Both the position numbers and the translations under genes were made by a program. This document shows, in pieces, positions 45,898-55,591 of a stretch of DNA of 64,000 nt. The stretch lies in NCBI RefSeq assembly GCF_014356525.2, contig NC_052507.1:39358368-39422367 (forward strand), read 5' to 3'. The first letter of the stretch is position 1. Each line of letters starts with the position of its first letter. This DNA is from Nilaparvata lugens. Lineage: Eukaryota; Arthropoda; Insecta; Hemiptera; Delphacidae. The notes beneath the pieces were generated by a model. That model searched no databases. It had not been told where the DNA came from and saw nothing but the letters and a program-made list of their open reading frames with translations.

Positions 45898-47035
45898 CGT
45901 TAATCTATGTTACAATTCAATGTCAAAAACAGAGATAAATTATAGATTAGAATAGTTAACAGTGGCAATTTCCTGAAAAATCATAGCGGTTTGCTGTTTT
46001 CCACAGTTGATATTCTCCTAGCCAAGTTGATATTATCCAACAGTTAAGCCAACATATAATATGACGGCTGAGGCATGAAACTTATACATTGGGCTTGTTG
46101 AGTTGAAACGGTCAATGATTCTCTCTGTAAAAGTAGCTTATCTTCCATTCTTACTAGTTGAATCTACATATCTAAACAGTCCAATATGGAAATTCATTAT
46201 ATTCTGAAGATGAAAGCCATGCAAACATACAAATTAAAGAAGAGTAAGTATATCGAAGTAGCCGTACGCGGAGACTTTTTGCGACTTTTCCCCCCTCCCC
46301 CCTCACCACGCACCCCATCCTAACACGATGATACTCCTCCTCTCTCTCTTGGTCATGCCTCTAGTTCATATAGTCATGCCTAATTACATTCAGTCCATGC
46401 TCAATTACATTTAGTCATGGTCTATTGGATGATTAATTAGAAGAGAGATATGTGTGAGAGAGAGAGGCAATCTACTGACAGATTCAAGTGAAACGAACTT
46501 CTGCCAGATTTAAGTGAAATGAATATCTTACTCTCAGATTTAACTGAAACATGTTCTTGACAACGATGTGAAGCAGTGGGTTTTACACACAACAAACACT
46601 GCCAGATTTAAGTGAAACGAACTTCTTACTGTCATAAATTCTAGATGTACTTGACAACTAGGATGAGATTTTACCATTCTTTCAAGAATACATGTCCAGC
46701 AGTAACATTCAAATCCCATCTTTTCAAACTCTTTATGTGTGTGTATTCAGCCAGTTGAATATTCTTTGGAAGAATAATAGTGAATTCAAAGTTCTTTTCT
46801 GATCTATATTGATATAAATTAAATCATTCTCACCAAATCTTACATTCTTAACAAGAACCAATCAAACTGAAAACATTGTCATATCAAAGTTTGTCATTCT
46901 TGTTGTAGTTTTCACTCATCTCACAGCACTATGTAGCAACGTTTATAGATAAGCTTACCGTGAGACAACCTTGGGCATTATCATTACGCACCATTTCTGC
47001 TCTTGGCTGATGATTAACATGTTTCAAAATTTCAC
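45898..47035. other. No gene; C-rich tract and degenerate repeats
   Basis: A C-rich run at about 46,290-46,320. From 46,470 to 46,640 the motif CAGATTTAAGTGAAACGAACTT recurs about four times in degenerate form. No coding support. Confidence 0.55.
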
Positions 47036-47262
47036 TTCAGAGACCTTACAAGGACGAATGCGGTTCCGGTCTAATTCATACTTGAGCATTGTCACGTTTT
47101 GCAATTTTACTTCACATAGCTTACAAGGACGAATGCGGTTCCGGTCTAATTCAATACTTGATCATTGTCACGTTTTTGCAATTTTACTTCACAGAGTTCA
47201 CAAGGACGAATGCATCTCTGTTCTAATTCATCTCAAATTCGAGCATTACACGTTTCGTGCAT
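47036..47262. repeat. Tandem repeat, period 75-77 bp, three copies
   Basis: ACAAGGACGAATGC recurs at about 47,048, 47,123 and 47,200. Each is preceded by TTTCACTTCAGAG or TTTACTTCACAGAG and followed by GGTCTAATTCA (variant TGTTCTAATTCA), then an ATTGTCACGTTTTGCA-type block. The third copy is diverged. An open frame across it (46,971-47,264) follows the repeat and is not convincing. Confidence 0.85.
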
Positions 47263-47490
47263 AATCTTGTTTCAGCTTGGAAAAAATGCATGTGAACACT
47301 CTCTCACGTTGAAATAGAATGTAGCTAGCTATTTCTCCCAAGCAATTTGCATAGTGAAAATCGGTTAAAGATTGATATGATTCTAACTTTAGGTTTTAGA
47401 ACATCGCCGTAGATTGAGAGACCCATTTTATCGTGATTAAATCACCTACTTGATCTTCTGTCAAATTATGTTGTTTCGCTTCAATCCAAT

Positions 47491-47860
47491 TCATAGGAAA
47501 CTAACCTTAGCATAATTCCGTACTATTTGGTAGCTATTCGATGTATAATAAAGTGAGATAATCGGTAATGCAGCTGAACATTGTAATCTCGTCACTTCAT
47601 CATTCTCTGTATTTTTAATTGAAGTTGCTATTTCCTCACGAATTGATTTGAGTGTAGCTTGTAATTCTCTTCTTAATAAATGCTTGCATTTCACTACTCA
47701 GATCATTTTTCAATACATAAGTTTCGCTAAACTAGTTAGCAATGTATTCAAATCGTTTTTTGAAACAAATTGAACAATACGATCAAATGTCATTAAATTA
47801 CTATCATGATGAGCATTGGAATTTCTGCTTGTGATTGGGAAAAAGTCATTTTGAGAGCCT
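47491..47860 (-). pseudogene. Unrecognised coding remnant, possibly Polinton structural gene
   Basis: Read on the minus strand from about 47,860, protein-like sequence spans frame breaks near 47,720-47,690: HHDSNLMTFDRIVQFVSKND, then ELQATLKSIREEIATSIKNT, then LQCSAALPIISLYYTSNSYQ, ending at the stop at 47,491. The balanced composition and amphipathic helices look like a real protein. I do not recognise its family. Orientation matches the small minus-strand genes at 50-55 kb, so it may mark the left part of the Polinton-like element. Confidence 0.4.
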
Positions 47861-49841
47861 TGAAATTCGTACCGGTACCTATTGGAAAAGTTGCATTATT
47901 ACTAGAAATTTTGTTATTTGTATGAAATAACTTTTACTTTTATTTTCTAAAATTTTCACTTCAATTTTATTAAATACTTACCCTTTATTTTCTTTGTTCA
48001 CCCAATCCGATGATATTCATTCCATTATATCAATAGTTTGAATTATAAAGAGTAATCAAACAAGAAGAAACACAAAAAAGCTATGAAAAGAGATTTTGAA
48101 TCTTCATTTTTCACAAAATAAGGATGAGATGAAGAGGTCGGACACGTCATAATCTACAAACTTCATTGGAGAACATCAATATCTAAAACTAGAGTTATCA
48201 AATTGTGATACGTCTGACTCGTATTGAGAAGGCACACTTCAAATTAATAAATTCTGTGAGCATACAACGAAAGCCTGATTTTTATCATCAGCGTAGTTGA
48301 ATCAAGAAAACTATAATATTCTGTAGAGTATTGAGTAGTGAAAATCTAGATTCAGAACAATAGACAAAACAATAGACAAAATTGATTGTTTCAAGCGCCA
48401 AAGTGTAAATACGATGCAATGTAGAAAGCACTACTATTAGGCTACTTTCACACGATAGGAGACGTCCAACTTGAACACTGAACAGTGTTCAAGTTTTTTT
48501 GTCGAAGTACATTGAGTCAAATCGTATCTTTCACATGGTGACTCCTAGCCAGGAACCTCCTTTTGTCACGTCTTTTCCCCTCAAGGCAAGCAGAAACCGG
48601 CTTGGATCGAGATACTAGCGGACAAATCGTCACTTTCACTTGGTGATTCTATGTCTCTCCGGTCACCACTTTTTCTCAAAAACTATCTTTCTTGAAAATG
48701 AAGATAGAAAGATTCTGATTTCGGATTTGGATTCAGCGACCCCAAATTCTGTAAAGCGTAAGTCCCGTTTTCGAAAATATCCGAAAACAAGGAAGTTATG
48801 GCTGTTTTTAATAAAGCTTTCTATTATCATATAATTTTACGGTAAAAACGAACAGGTACTGTACTATACAGTACGTAAGTTCTGTAGCTATTATAATACA
48901 ACTCACACTGTATTCGTGTAGGAAATTTGGTAGGATATTTATCTTGATTTCTGAAAATACCCCAAAATAAGGGAGTAAGATAACTTTGAAAAACTAAAGT
49001 TTTCCTGCCGATTGAAGAAACATTTAAAATTAGTCTAAGACATATTATGTCTTAGACTAAAAACGTGTAACAAATATCAGATCACTATTCAAGCTATCAA
49101 GCTTTTCATAAATTTATTTGTCTTCTCATGGCAGATGGTTTGCGCCCAACGTTTTCACTTAAACATTTCTGTGATTAAATTGTGATAGAACACATTATCG
49201 TATTGATCTTCTAAATCCAGTACACTAATCCAGTTACCTGTACATCGATTTTCGTAAAATTGATTTTTTACCGTTCCTATGAATTCTTAGAATTCTATGG
49301 ATTCTTGGTCCATAGTTCTACGACTGAGGAATGAGGATTTAGGTCAGCGACTAAAATTGACAAGCCATGATTATGTTAATCTTACTCATGATACAAAGTA
49401 TCGAGCTTTGTACTATGATACATGGTTTTCATTCCGTATCATTAATAAAAATAAAACAAGATTCTAGTTTCTAAAGCATAAAAGTCGCCAGACTGGTTTG
49501 AACTATTCATGACTTTTTCAGTATGCATTATCCACTCATCAGTTCTAATACACAGACATCAGTTTTCCTTGGAATGGCATGCCATTTTCTATTCTTTCAA
49601 TTCCTATTATTACCATAGATCGATTCAGATCAGCACAATGTTTATACTGTATGTTCATAATAGATTTTTCTGACTGTTAGAAAGAAATAGTCAATAATTG
49701 CTGGGAATTTAAAGTGATATTCAACGACTTGAACCAGATAAATTGGATTGTTGAATGACAATTGAAATTCAGTTAATTTTACTGTACAACATTCCTTTTC
49801 CTCCTATTTTATTGGGTGATGAGTGGAGATGATTCATGATC
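47861..49841. other. No gene; two short perfect hairpins
   Basis: AT-rich. Palindromes: 48,468-48,495 (AACTTGAACACTG, AA spacer, perfect complement) and 49,031-49,059 (TAGTCTAAGACATA around one base). I see no coding region. Confidence 0.55.
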
Positions 49842-49932
49842 TCACAGTTGGAGTGGAGAAAACTAGTTTGCAAACTTATGCAGGTTCAAACATGAAAACT
49901 AAATTCATTTTTACTTTTTGTAAGTGGCCTAC

Positions 49933-49970
49933 TATAAAATAGACCAGCTTTTCCACTCAACCTTCAGTCT
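49933..49970 (+). promoter_or_regulatory. Putative TATA + TCAGT promoter (two copies)
   Basis: TATAAAAT at 49,933-49,940 and the arthropod initiator TCAGT at 49,964-49,968, A at +33 from the T of TATA. The same pair with the same spacing occurs at 53,083-53,090 and 53,114-53,118. It points toward polB. TATA-like words are common in AT-rich DNA, so only the pairing gives weight. Confidence 0.4.
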
Positions 49971-49993
49971 TCACCCAGTGTTCAATGTGAGAT

Positions 49994-51427
49994 TTACACA
50001 AAACCACCTATCAAGCGAATCCAAGGAATAAGGTAAGGCCTTTCAAAATATACAAACATCAAATACTTATTTCGATTCAATTTCTGATCATCTTTTTCAT
50101 ATAAATCATTCAAACTTGATTTGAGATGATTCTTCTTCTGCTTCAATCGTCCGATTGGTTGGCAGCTTTCCATCTTTGTCTGTCCAGAGCCAGCTGTTTT
50201 AGTTGGGTATAGCTCTGGACCCCAAGATCCCGGGTTATCTGCTTCAATATTGTAGCCGAGGTCTTCCACGAGCCCGTTGTCCACTGATTGCACCTTCCAG
50301 TATTGTTAGCGTGAATTCGCTGTGTCTTATAATATGTCCTATCCAAGAATGCCGTCTGTCCCTAAGAGATTTCAATAGAGTTTTTTGTGTCTCTTCAGCC
50401 CTTTGAAATACTTCTTCATTTGTTATTCTATCGGTCCATTTTATTTTCAGCATTCGCCTCCAACACCATACTTCAAATGCATTAATTACTTTTCTTCCGC
50501 CTTACTGATAGTCCATGTCTCTGAGCCACATAGTGCAATACTCCAGATACAACTCTTTATAAGTCTCTTTCTCAAATCCAAATTCAGACTTTTGGAGGAA
50601 AGCACATTCCGTTTATTGATGAAAATGGCCTTGGCTTCTCTTATACAGCGCTTTATGTCTTCTTTGTCTTTTCCATCCTCTGAAATAATGCTACCTAAGT
50701 ATTTACATTTTTTTACTTGTTTGAGGGCGTTATTCTCTATCTTTACTATTTCAAAATCAGGATTCTTGGAGCAGATCATCACTTCTGTCTTAGCCTTATT
50801 TATCTCCATATAAAATTCATTTTTGAGAATGTCATGCAAGGTATTCAGTGCTCTCTCTAGATTACCTTTCTCTTGTGCCACTATTGCAATATCGTCTGCA
50901 AAGCAGAGCATTTGCACTCTCAATCCATTCACCTTGATTCCTGAACAATATTCCTTACATTTATTGACAGCCTGTTCTACATAGATATTGAACAATAGCG
51001 GTGACAAACTACAACCCTGCCTTACTCCTCTCTTGATGGCAGCTTCTCTTTGTTTCTCACCCACCTTTATAAATGCTGTTGAGCAGTATACAGCTCTCTT
51101 ATGATCCTTCTGTCTCTGTAATCTACTTTGATTGTTTTAAGTGTTTGCATGAGGACATTCCATTTACCCTATCATTATTATTATTTGAGATGATTAAATG
51201 AGACTAATTCAACCTTCTCCATTTAAATCTGATATTGTCAAAACTATTTTTAAGTTTTTCCTATTGTTTCTTCAAACTATCTTTGTATGTTACCAAATCC
51301 ACCTTTCCATTATCAAAGGCAGATCTTGTTAGAACCGTTTTCTTATGCTCTCATTTTCTAAATATTCCCTAGCATCTATCTCATTACTTTTACCATGTGA
51401 AACATGTCCAAACCTGTCCACAGACAT
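49994..51427 (-). pseudogene. Small Polinton-associated gene, copy 1, split by RTE LINE
   Basis: Begins MSVDRFGHVSHGKSNEIDA at 51,427 on the minus strand. After a one-base frame change it continues with LTRSAFDNGKVDLVTYKD and KLKNSFDNIRFKMEK-type sequence. The RTE insertion at 50,132-51,182 cuts it after SFNHLK, and the C-terminus lies left of it (SSLNDLYEKDDQKLNRNKY), ending GGFV-stop at 49,994. Lys/Glu-rich, probably helical, about 140 residues when uninterrupted. I do not know its function. Just upstream on the same strand (51,487-51,720) lies a second coding-like stretch (YEFSYIVIEKYGCSNDHHII, TITDSDQLWEVFFDLVE-stop). Confidence 0.5.
50132..51182 (-). mobile_element. 5'-truncated RTE-like LINE, copy 1
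   Basis: 1,051 bp flanked by a 13 bp target duplication, ATTTGAGATGATT (50,119-50,131 and 51,183-51,195). The minus strand encodes the RT palm onward: RGVRQGCSLSPLLFNIYVEQ, MLCFADDIAIV, CKYLGSIISEDGKD, CGSETWT, WTDRITNEEVFQRAEE, and a C-terminus RQRWKAANQSDD-stop. It is truncated just inside a DRVNW block, so it lacks endonuclease and the first RT motifs. FADD is intact and the longest frame (51,064-50,486) is unbroken, so the insertion is young. Confidence 0.9.
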
Positions 51428-51750
51428 GATGTAACTGGAAGGCTAGATACGACACTAACTTTAACCTTCCCTAATACATTTCTACTCAACTAGATCAAAA
51501 AAAACCTCCCACAATTGATCACTATCTGTGATTGTAATTATATGATGATCATTGCTACATCCATATTTCTCAATTACAATATATGAGAATTCATATACTT
51601 CAGTTAAGATTGAATACTTTAAACTTGAATTCAACCATTTACTATCATCTGACAATTCTTCATCTCCATTATCTTTAACTTTACTATCATTCTCAATACA
51701 TTATTATGTATAAGACAATAGTTCACAGTATCATTCTTGTACTGTTCCAG

Positions 51751-52676
51751 GATATCACCTATTTTACAAACAACAAATTCCAACTTTACCAATCAAAGCG
51801 AGCATCATCCCATCAGCAATAGTGATATCAAAGAACATCACACGTTTGCAGAGAACAGTGAACTTTGATCACTACATCAGGGAGTCATCTTACAGCAAAC
51901 TTTGACTATACTAGACGAGGTATTATCAAGGGATTCCCATCAAGAGCAAACACTCAACAGTAGAAAACACTAGACTGGTGAGATCCGATTATTATTATTA
52001 TAAGAGTATTATGGAATATACATTGGAAAAAACTACAGCTATTAATGGAAATGTTGTTACATATAGATTCTCATTTATTGAAACCCAGTTGGATTTACAG
52101 CTGATTTAACAACTTTGAAAGAAACAATATTCAACATTTAATCATGATTAGTGATTTTTGATGGGAACATAAGTTGGTTTATTGCTGTAAAAGTTCATCT
52201 GATAAAAATAGCACCTTTACCACCAACATTGGATGGTCAAGAACAGACTATGAACGTGGAGACAATTGCAACATTTCATAGCGCATCTTATAATATTATA
52301 ATATAAATCAAAATACCGATGAATTAATACACCAATTTGATTTAGCATCTAGTAAGTTGAATACAGGTTTGGAGTGATTTGTTTCTCATGGTTCTGGTTG
52401 GGTGTTGAATTGTATTTTGAATTTAGATGTCAATTTTATAAAATATAATCCCATTCATGGTGATGATTCAACATATATAGAAACACCGCCAGAACTTGTC
52501 AACAAGAGAGTTCTGATAAACATTGAAGATAATGATTCATATTGTTTTCTTTGGAGCATCTTGGCTTATTTTAATTATAGACGTGGTAATTTGAATGTTC
52601 AATACTTGAAACAATTTAAAAGTGAACTTGGAACCAATTCTATAAAATTTCCAATTTCTTCATGTGATAATTGATT
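51751..52676 (+). pseudogene. polB N-terminal region, copy 1 (orphan)
   Basis: Begins after an acceptor-like TACTGTTCCAG at 51,750. Protein-like sequence in several frames includes FAENSELLITTSGSHLTANF (copy 2 numbering), NTDELIHQFDLASSKLNTGL and, in 52,402-52,674, KYNPIHGDDSTYIETPPELV and RVLINIEDNDSYCFLWSILA. The block N-I-x-D-x-D-x-x-CFLWS-I is characteristic of the start of Polinton-type protein-primed DNA polymerases in arthropods. Homology to copy 2 ends at 52,669, with no exonuclease or polymerase domain after it. Confidence 0.7.
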
Positions 52677-52991
52677 TGAACTTACAATTTCCTTCTCAAG
52701 AAAAAAAAATTTGTACACTCTGATTGAGAGTCATTAGAACAATATTATTATTTTTTTGTAATGTAGAATGATGTTCACTCTTTTGAAAGTATAGGTGTAA
52801 TTATCATTATCCAAAAATGAATTGAACACTGTCAAAATAATGGTTTAGTTTCCTTTTGATAGACTATAAGTCGAATGTAATAAGATCACAATCCAAAAAC
52901 TGGAATTGAATATGAAACCATATCAAACTTTCTGAAACCCTCTGCACACCTCTCTCCATTCTCTCTCTGCAACGGTTCATAATATACTGAT
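52677..52991. other. Unique spacer between duplicated segments
   Basis: 315 bp with no counterpart in the other copies. I see no gene. Confidence 0.5.
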
Positions 52992-53820
52992 TCACAATTG
53001 GAGTGGAGAAAACTAGTTTGCAAACTTATGCAGGTTCAAACATAAAACTAAATTTCATTTTTACTTTTTGTAAGTGGCCTACTATAAAATAGACCAGCTT
53101 TTTCACTCAACCTTCAGTCTTCACCCAGTGTTCAATGTGAGATTCACACAAAAACCACCTATCAAGCGAATCCAAGGAATAAGGTAAGGCCTTTCAAAAT
53201 ATACAAACATCAAATACTTATTTAATTCAATTTCTGATCATCTTTTTCATATAAAATCATTCAAACTTGATTTGAGATGATTAAATGAGACTAATTCAAC
53301 CTTCTCCATTTTAAATCTGATATTGTCAAAACTATTTTTAAGTTTTTCCTATTGTTTCTTCAAACTATCTTTGTATGTTACCAAATCCACCTTTCCATTA
53401 TCAAAGGCAGATCTTGTTAGAACCGTTTTCTTATGCTCTCATTTTCTAAATATTCCCTAGCATCTATCTCATTACTTTTACCATGTGAAACATGTCCAAA
53501 CCTGTCCACAGACATGATGTAACTGGAAGGCTAGATACGACACTAACTTTAACCTTCCCTAATACATTTCTACTCAACTAGATCAAAAAAAACCTCCCAC
53601 AATTGATCACTATCTGTGATTGTAATTATATGATGATCATTGCTACATCCATATTTCTCAATTACAATATATGAGAATTCATATACTTCAGTTAAGATTG
53701 AATACTTTAAACTTGAATTCAACCATTTACTATCATCTGACAATTCTTCATCTCCATTATCTTTAACTTTACTATCATTCTCAATACATATTATGTATAA
53801 GACAAATAGTTCACAGTATC
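52992..53820. repeat. Duplicated Polinton segment, copy 2a (LINE-free)
   Basis: Homologous to 49,842-50,131 plus 51,183-51,735. It keeps the uninterrupted ATTTGAGATGATT at 53,270-53,282, the empty site of the RTE insertion. It includes the small minus-strand gene from the ATG at 53,515 to about 53,143, uninterrupted but with frame changes and a TAG in the middle. Confidence 0.9.
53143..53515 (-). pseudogene. Small Polinton-associated gene, copy 2a, no LINE
   Basis: Same gene as 49,994-51,427 without the RTE. It reads MSVDRFGHVSHGKSNEIDA from 53,515, through KMEKVELVSFNHLKSSLND, to the C-terminal region near 53,143. A frame change after the first ~28 codons, an internal TAG and the changed stop context (GATTCAC for GATTTAC) leave it broken. 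It shows that the gene was continuous across the LINE site. Confidence 0.5.
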
Positions 53821-53866
53821 AGTCTTCACCCAGTGTTCAATGTGAGATTTACACAAAAACCACCTA

Positions 53867-55282
53867 TCAAGCGAATCCAAGGAATAAGGTAGGCCTTTCA
53901 AAATATACAAACATCAAATACTTATTTCGATTCAATTTCTGATCATCTTTTTCATATAAATCATTCAAACTTGATTTGAGATGATTCTTCTTCTGCTTCA
54001 ATCGTCCGATTGGTTGGCAGCTTTCCATCTTTGTCTGTCCAGAGCCAGCTGTTTTAGTTGGGTATAGCTCTGGACCCCAAGATCCCGGGTTATCTGCTTC
54101 AATATTGTAGCCGAGGTCTTCCACGAGCCCGTTGTCCACTGATTGCACCTTCCAGTATTGTTTAGCGTGAATTCGCTGTGTCTTATAATATGTCCTATCC
54201 AAGAATGCCGTCTGTCCCTAAGAGATTTCAATAGAGTTTTTTGTGTCTCTTCAGCCCTTTGAAATACTTCTTCATTTGTTATTCTATCGGTCCATTTTAT
54301 TTTCAGCATTCGCCTCCAACACCATACTTCAAATGCATTATTACCTTTTCTTCCGCCTTACTGATAGTCCATGTCTCTGAGCCACATAGTGCAATACTCC
54401 AGATACAACTCTTTATAATCTCTCTTCTCAAATCCAAATTCAGACTTTTGGAGGAAAGCACATTCCGTTTATTGATGAAAATGGCCTTGGCTTTTCTTAT
54501 ACAGCGCTTTATGTCTTCTTTGTCTTTTCCATCCTCTGAAATAATGCTACCTAAGTATTTACATTTTTTTACTTGTTGAGGGCGTTATTCTCTATCTTTA
54601 CTATTTCAAAATCAGGATTCTTGGAGCAGATCATCACTTCTGTCTTAGCCTTATTTATCTCCATATAAAATTCATTTTTGAGAATGTCATGCAAGGTATT
54701 CAGTGCTCTCTCTAGATTACCTTTCTCTTGTGCCACTATTGCAATATCGTCTGCAAAGCAGAGCATTTGCACTCTCAATCCATTCACCTTGATTCCTGAA
54801 CAATATTCCTTACATTTATTGACAGCCTGTTCTACATAGATATTGAACAATAGCGGTGACAAACTACAACCCTGCCTTACTCCTCTCTTGATGGCAGCTT
54901 CTCTTTGTTTTCTCACCACCTTATAAATGCTGTTGAGCAGTATACAGCTCTCTTATGATCCTTCTGTCTCTGTAATCTACTTTGATTGTTTTAAGTGTTT
55001 GCATGAGGACATTCCAATTTACCCTATCATTATTATTATTTGAGATGATTAAATGAGACTAATTCAACCTTCTCCATTTTAAATCTGATATTGTCAAAAC
55101 TATTTTTAAGTTTTTCCTATTGTTTCTTCAAACTATCTTTGTATGTTACCAATCCACCTTTCCATTATCAAAGGCAGATCTTGTTAGAACCGTTTTCTTA
55201 TGCTCTCATTTTCTAAATATTCCCTAGCATCTATCTCATTACTTTTACCATGTGAAACATGTCCAAACCTGTCCACAGACAT
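53867..55282 (-). pseudogene. Small Polinton-associated gene, copy 2b, split by RTE LINE
   Basis: Third copy of the minus-strand gene, with its start at 55,282 and the C-terminus left of the LINE. A one-base loss in the run AAGGTAGGCC changes the last residues compared with copy 1. Confidence 0.5.
53987..55037 (-). mobile_element. 5'-truncated RTE-like LINE, copy 2
   Basis: 1,051 bp, the same length, ends and 13 bp target duplication (53,974-53,986; 55,038-55,050) as 50,132-51,182. It was therefore copied by segmental duplication and not by a second insertion. Its frame is cut by indels (for example after ENNALNK near 54,570) that copy 1 lacks. Confidence 0.9.
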
Positions 55283-55591
55283 GATGTAACTGGAAGGCTA
55301 GATACGACACTAACTTTACCTTCCCTAATACATTTCTACTCAACTAGATCAAAAAAAACCTCCCACAATTGATCACTATCTGTGATTGTAATTATATGAT
55401 GATCATTGCTACATCCATATTTCTCAATTACAATATATGAGAATTCATATACTTCAGTTAAGATTGAATACTTTAAACTTGAATTCAACCATTTACTATC
55501 ATCTGACAATTCTTCATCTCCATTATCTTTAACTTTACTATCATTCTCAATACATTATTATGTATAAGACAAATAGTTCACAGTATCATTC

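Larger units (their letters stand above)
49842..52669. repeat. Duplicated Polinton segment, copy 1
   Basis: Contains a minus-strand small gene with an RTE insertion, spacer, and the start of polB. It is homologous to 52,992-53,820 (without RTE) and 53,821-56,519 (with RTE). After 52,669 it diverges, so this polB start leads nowhere. Confidence 0.9.

Noticed and set aside
50031..50040. Splice donor AAG|GTAAGG after the putative polB promoter
   Set aside because: The same bases are explained as antisense to the C-terminal codons of the small minus-strand gene; without RNA data the donor is not claimed.
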